A stretch of DNA of 22,590 nucleotides. Origin: SKLM01 sp050049955. GTDB taxonomy: Bacteria > Chloroflexota > Anaerolineae > B4-G1. Of the stretch, positions 16,348 through 22,590 are shown piece by piece. Location of the stretch: positions 1 to 22,590 of the forward strand of contig JASFVG010000017.1 in assembly GCA_050049955.1 (NCBI GenBank). Direction: 5' to 3'. Position numbers and translations under genes: made by a program. Every line of letters begins with the position of its first letter. The first letter of the stretch is position 1. Below the pieces are notes generated by a model. It ran no database searches. It saw only the letters and a program-made list of their open reading frames with translations, and was not told where the DNA came from.

Positions 16348-16853
16348 CAGCTATGGCGACTGACAGATCTGACTCGACCGTGAACTCGTCAGCGTCCTGG
16401 CCCTGTCTGCATTTCCGCCGCTCCCTGGGGTCAAGTATACCTACTGAAGCGCGGATGAACCGGCGGCTGTCATCGCGACGGCACTGCCACTCCCCCACAG
16501 CCCTGGATGGTTGCCGGTGTGCGATTCGCGAATGTGGTCCGTTCGTGATACGTCGCCAGGAGTCTCCGATGCGGCGTCGCCCTCGGGGGTGGGGCGTCTT
16601 GGCGGAGAATCGATGGCCCGTCACAAGTCACGAATGACGCGGGTCGCGGTCGGCCGTGCTACTAATGAACTCGTCATTTCGAGGGACCGCAGGGAGTCGA
16701 GAAATCTGGCTGGTCGCGAGCTGGAGATTCCTCCGCTTAGCTTGGCTCCGGTCGGAATGACGACCAGGCTCGGCGAGGGCGAAGAGTTCCTTGAACTCTG
16801 AGTGGTGCGCCCAAGAACCATGGATTCTCTCGGGATCTCCGTCAGGCCTCAAC
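16348..16853. other. Gene-free stretch with palindromic repeat
   Basis: About 500 bp with the palindromic element at 16671-16763 and a weak family-A-like tail on the minus strand (CTGTGGGGGAGTGGCAGTGC then CGTCGCGATG near 16500-16468). A minus frame ending in DADEFTVESDLSVAIADVAG is open but has no start or family. I do not call a gene. Confidence 0.4.
16671..16763. repeat. Palindromic dispersed repeat (MITE/REP-like)
   Basis: About 93 bp bounded by CGTCATTTCGAGGGACCG at the left and GGCTCCGGTCGGAATGACGA at the right. TCGTCATT...AATGACGA are inverted ends, and the inner GAGAAATCT...GAGATTCCTC also pair in part. It would fold into a long imperfect hairpin. Repeats with GTCATTCCGA ends and GGAATCT cores are widespread in environmental bacterial genomes. 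It has no coding capacity and is unrelated to families A and B. Confidence 0.7.
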
Positions 16854-17399
16854 CTAGAAACTCGTCGTTCCTTTCTGCAAAGCTGTGGCGATCTCTCGCA
16901 GTCTGGGATGTTCCACCAGGATCCGATACTGAAGCAACCGTAACACCGTCAGGAAATCCCGCCACTCGGATATAGCTCCCTCCTCCCCTGCAAGCAGCTC
17001 TTGCGCCTCCTCCAGGCTTGCCGCAACGTAGTCTGGCACATCCTTCCCCGCGACTTCCTCTGCCAGCGCCGTGATGATGCGCTCAAACTCTCCGCCATCC
17101 AGCCATGTGCCCTCACAGTGAGCACAGTAGTCGATCACCACCCCTGTCTCTCCATACGCCACGGCGGCCAGTGGAGCGTCGCATCTTGGACACGCGATTG
17201 AGCTGCTTCGAACCTCGTACTCATCCTCCCTACGCCATATCTCAAGATCTAGCCAATTCAAGTCTGGCTCGACAGCATCCTTTGCCTTGCGAAGCTCACC
17301 TTGATCAAACCACATGCCATCACACTGCGAGCACTGCTCAATCTCCACCTCGTCGATCAATCCCGTTCCCAGCGGCTCTTCGCACCTTGGACATAGCAT
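16854..17399 (-). CDS. Double zf-TFIIB zinc-ribbon protein
   Basis: 181 aa with two zf-TFIIB ribbons. The first is MLCPRCEEPL at the N-terminus with CSQCDGMWFDQGEL. The second is CPRCDAPLAAVAYGE with YCAHCEGTWLDGGEF. Each gives a CxxC...CxxC zinc site with the family's G-x-W-x-D-x-G-E tail. After them comes a helical acidic C-terminal part without a known domain. The function of the family is unknown; it is cytosolic. AGGAGG lies 6 nt before the ATG, and promoter P5 lies 180 bp upstream, so this gene is a clear candidate target of a family B promoter. Confidence 0.88.
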   Translation of the reverse strand: MLCPRCEEPLGTGLIDEVEIEQCSQCDGMWFDQGELRKAKDAVEPDLNWLDLEIWRREDEYEVRSSSIACPRCDAPLAAVAYGETGVVIDYCAHCEGTWLDGGEFERIITALAEEVAGKDVPDYVAASLEEAQELLAGEEGAISEWRDFLTVLRLLQYRILVEHPRLREIATALQKGTTSF

Positions 17400-17578
17400 C
17401 TGGCACCTCCTAGATCACGTTCATCGTAGGGCCACCTGGTCTGTGCTTATGCAGGCCACCTTTGCGTATCCAGCATGCAAGAAAGGCGGAGTCCGGAGAT
17501 CCTTCGCGCAACATCCTCCTGCAGGTTCCGGCTGGCCTGTACGATGGTCATCGTATTCCGGTCGGCAGCGACGCGGGT

Positions 17579-17608
17579 AGTATACGTTGTGGCCCGCATC
17601 CCTGTCAA
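17579..17608 (-). promoter_or_regulatory. Outward promoter of family B (copy P5), TTGACA-N18-TATACT
   Basis: Minus strand TTGACA (17608-17603), spacer GGGATGCGGGCCACAACG, TATACT (17584-17579). It directly follows the stop of the 63-aa gene. Similarity to other copies ends right after the -10 box, so the promoter sits at the very edge of the repeat. It points at the zf-TFIIB gene. Confidence 0.75.
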
Positions 17609-17614
17609 GGCAAA

Positions 17615-17806
17615 TCACCTCGGTCGATATCGCCCCGGGCAGTCCTTGCCTTGGCGGCGTTTGTCACGGTAGAAGTAGGTGGCGCGCCCGTCCATTCGCG
17701 TGACGTGGCGCTTCTGGACCTCTGCGCCGCACTCTGGACAGCTGCCTTTGTCGGGCGACTGTGGGGAGGCGCGGACCAGTTTGCCCTTGACGTTGGTTTC
17801 TCGCAT
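17615..17806 (-). CDS. 63-aa zinc-ribbon-like micro-protein of family B, copy 2
   Basis: MRETNVKGKLVRASPQSP is followed by CPECGAEVQKRHVTRMDG, YFYRDKRRQGKDCPGRYRP. CPECG gives one zinc knuckle; the second would be the Cys of KDCP with an upstream His that is Asp here. The same length as copy 1 with no indels, but 30% residue differences, suggests both were under coding constraint after they separated. Own promoter at 17868-17896. Function unknown; the basic C-terminus would suit DNA or RNA binding. This is the better preserved of the two copies. Confidence 0.65.
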   Translation of the reverse strand: MRETNVKGKLVRASPQSPDKGSCPECGAEVQKRHVTRMDGRATYFYRDKRRQGKDCPGRYRPR

Positions 17807-17867
17807 TGAAGGCTTCGTCCTGAGTAGGATGCTTGGAGGGGGCGTCTAGGCCTCCTGACACCTGCCT

Positions 17868-17896
17868 ATTGTATCACATCGAGTGCGGTTTGTCTG
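17868..17896 (-). promoter_or_regulatory. Internal promoter of family B, CAGACA-N17-TACAAT
   Basis: Minus strand CAGACA (17896-17891), 17 nt, TACAAT (17873-17868), 61 bp before the 63-aa gene. GTCAGGAGG follows at 17859-17851, as in copy B1. Confidence 0.6.
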
Positions 17897-18420
17897 TACC
17901 ACGAGTTGGGCAGTTGCTGTGGCCCCGGCTGGATATTCCGTATAGCGTGAGTTGGACACCTCTTGTGGCGCGGCTCCAAGTACGCGGTGTTGCAGTGTGC
18001 TTGGAAGGTGGGAAGAGGGCCGCCCCGCACCTGGCGGGGCATCTCAGTCAACCGTCGGCCGTGTTCACTGGATACCAGTCAATGCATAGGCGAAGTACCG
18101 AGCCGTTCGGGTCTTCTTCGCCGGCCCATTGGGGGAGCGGTTGCCTTCTTCCAGGCACCAGCCGGAATGTAGCATCAGGAGGGCCTTCTGCTATCACGCT
18201 GCGGACCGGTGTGGTGACCGTTGAGACCGTTGCAGCACCCCTATGGATAGCCAAGAAAAGACGTATGAACCTGTTCGCACTCCTGGTGGGCCGTGTGCTG
18301 GTCCCAACGCCTCGGTGTGCGTCTGGTCAACGGCTGCTTGGACGGCGACCGATGCCTTCCTGCTCACCGCGGTTGTTGCACGGGCGCAAGTCTTCCCCAA
18401 TGGGAGGGCACGGAGCCTCT

Positions 18421-19043
18421 GGCCCTGTCGAGTTCCCACCTTCCAAGCCCCGTCCCCCTGCACCTGAAGCCACACTCTATGTTGTGCCGCCGTCAACTAC
18501 ATCGGAAGTGTGGCCCGTGGCGACTTGTCGTTGTTAGTTGTTCTCTGGAAGTGGTCACCCGCAGAGGTCCGCGCGGAATAGACTTCCGTAGACATTTGGC
18601 GACGAAAATAAGGCGGCCGCACGCCGACAGAGCAAGTGCCGCAGCCTCTGGGACTGTGCCTGAAGGTGATGTACGTCTGTAGTCCTGCGTGGGCTGGGCT
18701 GGGACGATGTGGAAGTGCTAGGACTTGCGCATGCGCAATTGCGCCGGCTCAGGCTGCCCGTTGTCACCTCAAGCAAGATCCCAACTGCGTCCCTTGCGAG
18801 CCGTATACCACTTCGCTCACCCACAAGCGTTGGACGGTGCCCGGGGAGATGGCGCAGCGGCACCACATCCGGCTCAATTGCCAGGGCGACCCGAACCGGT
18901 CAGCCGATTCGGTTGGTTTCCTGACCCGTGCCGCCGAGGTGGTCACCCGGTCTGCGGGTCTGGATGGTCGCCCTGATTGGCTTGCCTAGCGTGAGAAAGC
19001 GCTCGGTGGGCGTGGGAGGATTCGGAGGCGACCAGAGACTCTC
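18421..19043. other. Gene-free stretch
   Basis: About 620 bp between copy B2 and the hypothetical gene at 19044. Open frames exist on both strands but have no ribosome site, family signature or normal composition. I see no clear copy of repeats A or B here. Confidence 0.4.
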
Positions 19044-19391
19044 TTATGCCTCAAGCCACCTCAGGTACTGCTCCCTGTCCCTCCGGCGGACGGCCTGGGC
19101 CTCCTCGGGCGATAGGTCCTTCATCCCGACGAAGCCCAGCTTCATCTCCTCTGGATACTCAGCGCAGGCCAGTACGTCCCGGTAGTCCCGGTTCGCCATG
19201 GCCATTAGGTCGGGCAGCCGCTCTATCTTACCTTCGCTCAGTTTGAGGATCGCGAGCTGCACACGTGCTCGCCCTCGTTCGCCACTCTCTGCGCGGTACT
19301 GATCTAGAATACGCATGACCTCTTGGTGGTCGAGATCGGGCCAATATCTGGCGACTTTTCCGCGCACCCTACCTCGATTGACGTGTGCCAT
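19044..19391 (-). CDS. Conserved hypothetical helical protein
   Basis: 115 aa, charged and mostly helical: LDHQEVMRILDQYRAESGER, ARVQLAILKLSEGKIERLPD, NRDYRDVLACAEYPEEMKLG, and a final EEAQAVRRRDREQYLRWLEA. The VQLAILKLSEG and NRDYRDVLACAEYPEE stretches look like a conserved core that I have the impression of having met in other hypothetical proteins, but I cannot give a family name. No signal or membrane segment. The ATG at 19391 has no clear ribosome site. No promoter could be assigned in the 270-bp gap upstream, which holds only a faint family-A-like CTCGTGGCTCAAGCCCTGG block near 19515. Confidence 0.65.
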   Translation of the reverse strand: MAHVNRGRVRGKVARYWPDLDHQEVMRILDQYRAESGERGRARVQLAILKLSEGKIERLPDLMAMANRDYRDVLACAEYPEEMKLGFVGMKDLSPEEAQAVRRRDREQYLRWLEA

Positions 19392-19664
19392 CGTAGAGAG
19401 GGTCTTAAGTGGTAGCTATACAGATTCTTGGCCGTCACGAACTCACTTAGCTTCTGTGAGACAGTATGCCCCACTGCCGCGTTGTGGGCGCCTGACAGGC
19501 CGCCAGGGCTTGAGCCACGAGAGTCTCAGCGCTGCACTCTACCGTCCGAACAGATCCCCGTATGAGTGCGGCGACGGTGGGTTATCTCGCGGCTTCAGCA
19601 CTGGCCTAGGGTCAGCGGCTGGCGGGAAGACAGCGGACAGCGGAGAGTGGGCAGAGCCCATTCC

Positions 19665-20573
19665 CTAGTCAGAACGGATAGCGCAACGGAACCCGCCGTC
19701 GTAGGCTGTCAGGTCAGGGATGCCCCACATGCGATTGGGGCTCCGCACGTTGGCAGCGTAGATGAACCACGAGCCGCCACGCATGAGCTTACCGTCCCCC
19801 TCGTCTGGGCCGGCAGGATTCTCGGAGGCCGAACGCTCGAAGTAGTCGGTCTCGTACCAATCCGCTACCCACTCCCAGACGTTGCCGGCCATGTCCAGCG
19901 CCCCGCACCAACTGGCGCCGCTCGGATAGCTGCCCGTTGGCGCGGTTTGGCCGTGTCCATCGTCAACTGTCTCATCAGCCCAATCAAGCTGACAGTTCTC
20001 ATCGCAGTAGTTCAGTCGCGTGCCGTCGAAAGCATTACCCCAGGGGAAGAGGCTTCCCTGCTTCCCCCGCGCGGCGTACTCCCACTCGGCCTCCGTCGGC
20101 AGCCGCGCGCCGGCCCACAGGCAGTAGGCCGCCGCATCGTGCCACGAGATGCCCACGACGGGGTGGTTGTCTCCGTTGAGTTCAGCATCGTCCTCAGGCT
20201 GCGATTCCTCGCAGTCGCCGTCCGCCACGCAAAGCGAATACTGGGCGTTGGTCACCTCAGTCTGGTCGATCCAGAAGCCGTCCAGCGTGACGTCGTGCGC
20301 CGGCTCTTCATCCTCGAACCAGGCCCGCTCACAGCCGTCGCGGTACTCGTTGCATAGTCGGAGCGCATAGTCTATGTCCTGGTTATTGCTGCCCATCTGG
20401 AAGGTGCCAGCCGGCACGTAGACCATCACCACATTGTCGGCGGGGCGGGTCCAGGTGTCGCCCAGAGAGGCCTCGGCGGGTGGAGCAGCCGGTCCTCGTG
20501 CTGCCCTCCCGCATACAAGAGAGGCAAGCACGAGTGCGAGTACCGGAGTCACGACATGACTCGTCTTCTGCAT
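19665..20573 (-). CDS. Formylglycine-generating-enzyme-like (FGE-sulfatase/SUMF1 domain) secreted protein
   Basis: 302 aa. A signal peptide (MQKTSHVVTPVLALVLASLV then a Cys, possibly lipid-modified) precedes an FGE-type domain: MVYVPAGTFQMGSNNQ, HDVTLDGFWIDQTEVTNAQY, HPVVGISWHDAAAYCLWAGA with RLPTEAEWEYAARG, FPWGN, DMAGNVWEWVADWY, RGGSW and GFRCAIRSD. True FGE turns a sulfatase Cys into formylglycine, but many bacterial members act otherwise (for example as protein-anchored or substrate-binding modules). The sulfatase-like gene nearby lacks the target Cys, so a link is unlikely. GGGGGA lies about 8 nt before the ATG. Confidence 0.9.
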   Translation of the reverse strand: MQKTSHVVTPVLALVLASLVCGRAARGPAAPPAEASLGDTWTRPADNVVMVYVPAGTFQMGSNNQDIDYALRLCNEYRDGCERAWFEDEEPAHDVTLDGFWIDQTEVTNAQYSLCVADGDCEESQPEDDAELNGDNHPVVGISWHDAAAYCLWAGARLPTEAEWEYAARGKQGSLFPWGNAFDGTRLNYCDENCQLDWADETVDDGHGQTAPTGSYPSGASWCGALDMAGNVWEWVADWYETDYFERSASENPAGPDEGDGKLMRGGSWFIYAANVRSPNRMWGIPDLTAYDGGFRCAIRSD

Positions 20574-20921
20574 CTCGGCGTCCCCCGTACTATGTCACGA
20601 CAACCATCTGGCGCCCGCGACTACCGCCGGTAGACTTGTGGCAGCACCCAAGCCATTGCTCGCTCCTGCGGCCCCGTGGCATCGACGGTCTACCGGGTCT
20701 CGATTGCTCGCACGAGTGCCTTTCCCTGCTCCGGGGCTCTTTCGGTTGCTGTCGTATGTCCTGTGTCCACGTCAATGGTACAATCGCCCTTCTGCAGGCG
20801 CCAGCGGCTTCGGCTCTGGCCAATGTGGACCTCCTAGAAGAGCCACGACTGGACCAGCAGCTGCTGACAAACGATAGCGTCAGGACGCGCCGGCGGCGTG
20901 CCAGGCAGTGGCAAACTCCGC
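20574..20921. other. Intergenic stretch with a diverged family A block
   Basis: Minus strand TTTGTCAGCAGCTGCTGGTC followed by CAGTCGTGGCTCTTCTAGGAGGTCCAC (20875-20825) follows the order of the family A 5' half, strongly diverged. The rest up to the FGE-like gene shows no gene and no good promoter. Confidence 0.4.
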
Positions 20922-21434
20922 TCAACTCTCAGTTCGCCAGCCATAGGCAACCTCGGGTAGCTCTGCCTCTCCAATCGAGATCATTCGCTCCGACACTACC
21001 TCGCCCCCCACTGCTTCGTAGAACCGTCGGTAGGGATTGTCCCTGAGTACCCACACGATCATGGTAGTCATCCCTCGGTCCAGAGTCCACTTCCTACATC
21101 TGTCGAAGAGCGTTCGGCCTATTCCGCGGTCTTGATGCACCCCGAGGACATAGATGGCGTACAGTTCGGAGGCGAAATCCGAGTTCTCGTCACGGTTCAC
21201 CCCACAGACGCAGAAACCCACAACGCCATTCTCCTGTTCTTCAGCGACAAGGAATACTCTTTCCCGGTCTTCCCTAGAAATGATGCTACTCCAGTATGCG
21301 GAGCGCTGCTCGTAGGACAGAGAATGAAGGACTTCGGAGGGGACGATGCTACGATATGCGCTTCGCCAGGTATCCACCTGGACTCTGGCAATCGCATCGG
21401 CATCGTCTACTGCTGCTGTACGGATTACGAACAT
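20922..21434 (-). CDS. GNAT family N-acetyltransferase
   Basis: 170 aa from ATG 21434: MFVIRTAAVDDADAIARVQ, then VDTWRSAYRSIVPSEVLHSL (typical of the subgroup with a W-R-x-A-Y segment), FLVAEEQENGVVGFCVCG, ELYAIYVLGVHQDRGIGRTL (motif A, QDRGIG), and NPYRRFYEAVGGEVVSER. A normal, complete GNAT domain; the acceptor is unknown. The frame is open to 21467, but that part overlaps the family A tail, so the inner ATG is preferred. A family A 3' end lies 22 nt upstream. Confidence 0.88.
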   Translation of the reverse strand: MFVIRTAAVDDADAIARVQVDTWRSAYRSIVPSEVLHSLSYEQRSAYWSSIISREDRERVFLVAEEQENGVVGFCVCGVNRDENSDFASELYAIYVLGVHQDRGIGRTLFDRCRKWTLDRGMTTMIVWVLRDNPYRRFYEAVGGEVVSERMISIGEAELPEVAYGWRTES

Positions 21435-21455
21435 CGCACGTCTCGCCTTCCGGAA

Positions 21456-21515
21456 TCGCGGCATCACTGCCAGGCCCCCGACAGCCCGCGCACAGATGCT
21501 GCCCTGCGGTCAGCA
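21456..21515 (-). repeat. Family A repeat, copy 8 (3' end only)
   Basis: Minus strand CCGCAGGGCAGCATCTGTGC (21509 onward), GCGGGCTGTCGGGGGCCTGG, then CAGTGATGCCGCGAT. It is the hairpin and tail portion; the 5' half is not seen. Stem bases are changed on one side. Confidence 0.55.
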
Positions 21516-21869
21516 GTGGCGCCATCATAGGCAACAATCACCTGATGACCGCTGCACCCGACAGCGGTCGAGCATCCTTCCGAACCTTGCTCACGCCACC
21601 AGCATACCGGCCTGGTCGCATCGTGCAGTGTGCCGTGAGCCCGGGGCAGCTAGGCGGACTGCTCGGCTCTGCCCTTGCCCGAGGGCCACCGTCGGCGGTC
21701 AGGAGGACTGCCTCTGGGGGCTGGATCCTGGATCAAAGACCCACTACGGAGATTGGGCGTGCTCACTGGCTCCTCTCTGGCTGCGTGTATGAGACAATCG
21801 ATTCGCCGGGACGGAGCTGCAGCCCTGCTACCCGTTCTCTGTTGTGACCTTGAGCTTCCCACCATGCTG
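21516..21869. other. Gene-free stretch
   Basis: About 350 bp without a supportable gene. The only recurring item is GGGCGTGCTCAC at 21755-21766, which also occurs at 1151-1162 and, inverted, at 22353-22364. Confidence 0.4.
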
Positions 21870-22295
21870 CTAATCGGGCGGCCTGCTGCTGTTGAATATG
21901 TCGCGGTGCAGTTTCCACTCCCTCTTGTCCTGCTTCCAGATGACAACGTACTTGCCGTAGTCAAGCACCTACCTTCGCGCACCCACGAGTGCGAATTTCG
22001 ATATCTCGATGGCTGCGTGACCGTGACCCTCCACTTCGACGATGTCCAGGCGTGCCCCTTTGACCCCCATGTCGATCACCGCCTGCCAGAACGCTTGGAT
22101 CGGTGGCCTGCCTACGACAAAGTCACTGTTGGGTGGCAACACCTGTCCATCCTCCGCATAGAGGGCCGCCCGTGCAGCCGCATCGCCGTTGCTGAAGGCG
22201 GCCACGAAGTCCTCGTTGGCCGCTTCAATGGCATCGCGAACCGCTCTTGAGGGTGTCCTAGTGATTTTCCTCGTTGCTCGCTTGGTCTCCGTCGT
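21870..22295 (-). pseudogene. DUF4440/SnoaL-like (NTF2 fold) gene, interrupted
   Basis: In one frame: RDAIEAANEDFVAAFSNGDA, ALYAEDGQVLPPNSDFVVGR, IQAFWQAVIDMGVKGARLD, GHAAIEISKFALVGARR, then TAG (21971-21969), and in the same frame LDYGKYVVIWKQDKREWKLH, RDIFNSSRPPD and a TAG at 21872-21870. The part after the first TAG is the expected end of the NTF2-like fold, so the TAG is a premature stop. There is no ATG, GTG or TTG between the upstream TGA (22298) and a GTG at 22205 inside the first helix. Both faults point to a decayed gene. Family members are small pocket proteins with isomerase or binding roles. Confidence 0.75.
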
Positions 22296-22411
22296 TCACG
22301 CCCAGGACGGATGACGCGCTTTCGATCCTGGCCCCAGCCAGAGCATTGAGAAGTGAGCACGCCCGACCGCAACAAGCTTCTGCTTGAGGTCTCAGTGACT
22401 CCGAGCTACGT

Positions 22412-22441
22412 AGTATGCGTCAGGCCGCTGTTCCTTGTCAA
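22412..22441 (-). promoter_or_regulatory. Outward promoter of family B (copy P6), TTGACA-N18-CATACT
   Basis: Minus strand TTGACA (22441-22436), spacer AGGAACAGCGGCCTGACG, CATACT (22417-22412). It points into the broken DUF4440 gene. As at P5, similarity to other copies stops just after the -10 box. Confidence 0.7.
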
Positions 22442-22560
22442 GGCCCGTCACGTGGCCCGGTATCGTCCGGGGCAGTGCTTGCCCTGCCCATGGTTGTGAG
22501 ATCAGAAGGACGTGACGCCTCCGTCGATTCTTTGGCGCTGGCCCATCGGGCGTGCGACTT
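22442..22560 (-). pseudogene. Zinc-ribbon micro-protein relic (family B)
   Basis: Reads QRQRIDGGVTSF, a stop, then SHNHGQGKHCPGRYRAT in one frame, the recognisable second half of the 63-aa protein with an internal stop and a small deletion. The start lies beyond or near the window edge and is not seen. Confidence 0.55.
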
Positions 22561-22590
22561 CCTCGGGACCACCGGCTCTCTCCACTCTTC

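Larger units (their letters stand above)
17579..18420 (-). repeat. Family B repeat, long copy B2
   Basis: Partner of the copy at 13014-13930. Shared plus-strand blocks include GTGCTTGGAAGGTGGGAAG near 17998, GGTGTGGTGACCGTTGAGAC near 18209, and GGTCAACGGCTGCTTGGACG near 18327 followed by CCGCGGTTGTTG near 18368. Between the blocks the copies are diverged with small insertions and deletions. No transposase or terminal repeats are visible. Confidence 0.65.

Noticed and set aside
19665..20573. FGE-like protein as activator of the sulfatase-like enzyme at 11032-12720
   Set aside because: The sulfatase-like protein lacks the CxPSR target motif, and the two genes are far apart and not co-transcribed.
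21969..21971. TAG read as a sense codon (recoding or pyrrolysine)
   Set aside because: TAG ends other intact genes here, and the DUF4440 gene also lacks a start codon, so decay is the simpler reading.
1..22590. tRNA, rRNA, CRISPR arrays, transposase or reverse transcriptase genes
   Set aside because: None is visible: no cloverleaf with the usual TTCGANTC arm, no regularly spaced short repeats, and no DDE, HUH, tyrosine recombinase or YADD-type motif in any plausible frame.

Overview
The window is a stretch of bacterial chromosome. Shine-Dalgarno sites of the AGGAGG type stand before many starts, sigma-70 style promoters are visible, and the GC content is moderately high. It is probably from an uncultured lineage. 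The mix of protein families (lamin-tail protein, DUF3024, paired zf-TFIIB domains, NoeA-like methyltransferase, formylglycine-enzyme-like lipoprotein) and the repeat-rich intergenic DNA would fit a Chloroflexota-type genome, but nothing in the window fixes the taxonomy. No rRNA, tRNA, CRISPR array, integrase, transposase or reverse transcriptase was found.

Every gene I can support lies on the minus strand, so transcription runs from high to low coordinates. In transcription order they are: a broken DUF4440/SnoaL-like gene (22295-21870); a GNAT acetyltransferase (21434-20922); a formylglycine-generating-enzyme-like secreted protein (20573-19665); a small conserved hypothetical (19391-19044); a 63-aa zinc-ribbon-like micro-protein inside a large repeat (17806-17615); a double zf-TFIIB protein (17399-16854); a VOC/glyoxalase-like protein (16347-15895); an SGNH/GDSL lipoprotein (14803-14036); a second copy of the 63-aa protein (13241-13050); a three-gene unit of membrane-anchored sulfatase-like enzyme, small membrane protein and NoeA-like methyltransferase (12720-9355); a DUF3024 protein (9020-8673); a four-helix membrane protein (8439-8041); a NapH-like polyferredoxin (7726-6710); a two-part GNAT protein (6442-5630); an ornithine cyclodeaminase/mu-crystallin family enzyme (5150-4173); an isoprenylcysteine-methyltransferase-like (ICMT-like) protein (3310-2735); a polytopic membrane protein (2475-1861); a frameshifted lamin-tail relic (1497-1218); a zinc-binding hypothetical (1101-805); and a second ICMT-like protein cut by the window edge (633-1).

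The unusual part is the DNA between the genes. Almost every gene or short operon is preceded by a copy of one of two repeat families, always in the same orientation as the genes. Family A is about 150-170 nt. It starts GTGYG-like, carries two GC hairpins, and ends in a hairpin plus CCCTACCGCGAT-like tail that resembles the 5' end and the domain V/VI end of a bacterial group II intron with the middle removed. Its 3' end usually lies 20-120 nt before a start codon. Family B is up to about 900 nt. It carries a small zinc-ribbon-like reading frame behind its own promoter (CAGACA-N17-TACAAT) and ends in a second, outward-facing promoter with consensus TTGACA-N18-TATACT that points into the next gene. 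Six copies of that outward promoter keep exactly the same 18-nt spacer.

The result looks like an integron cassette array (unrelated single genes in one direction separated by a repeated element), but no attC-like paired core sites are seen. My best reading is a cassette-like genomic island seeded by two families of small dispersed elements, one of which distributes promoters. The genes themselves do not form one pathway, apart from the sulfatase/small protein/methyltransferase unit, which probably works at the cell envelope.
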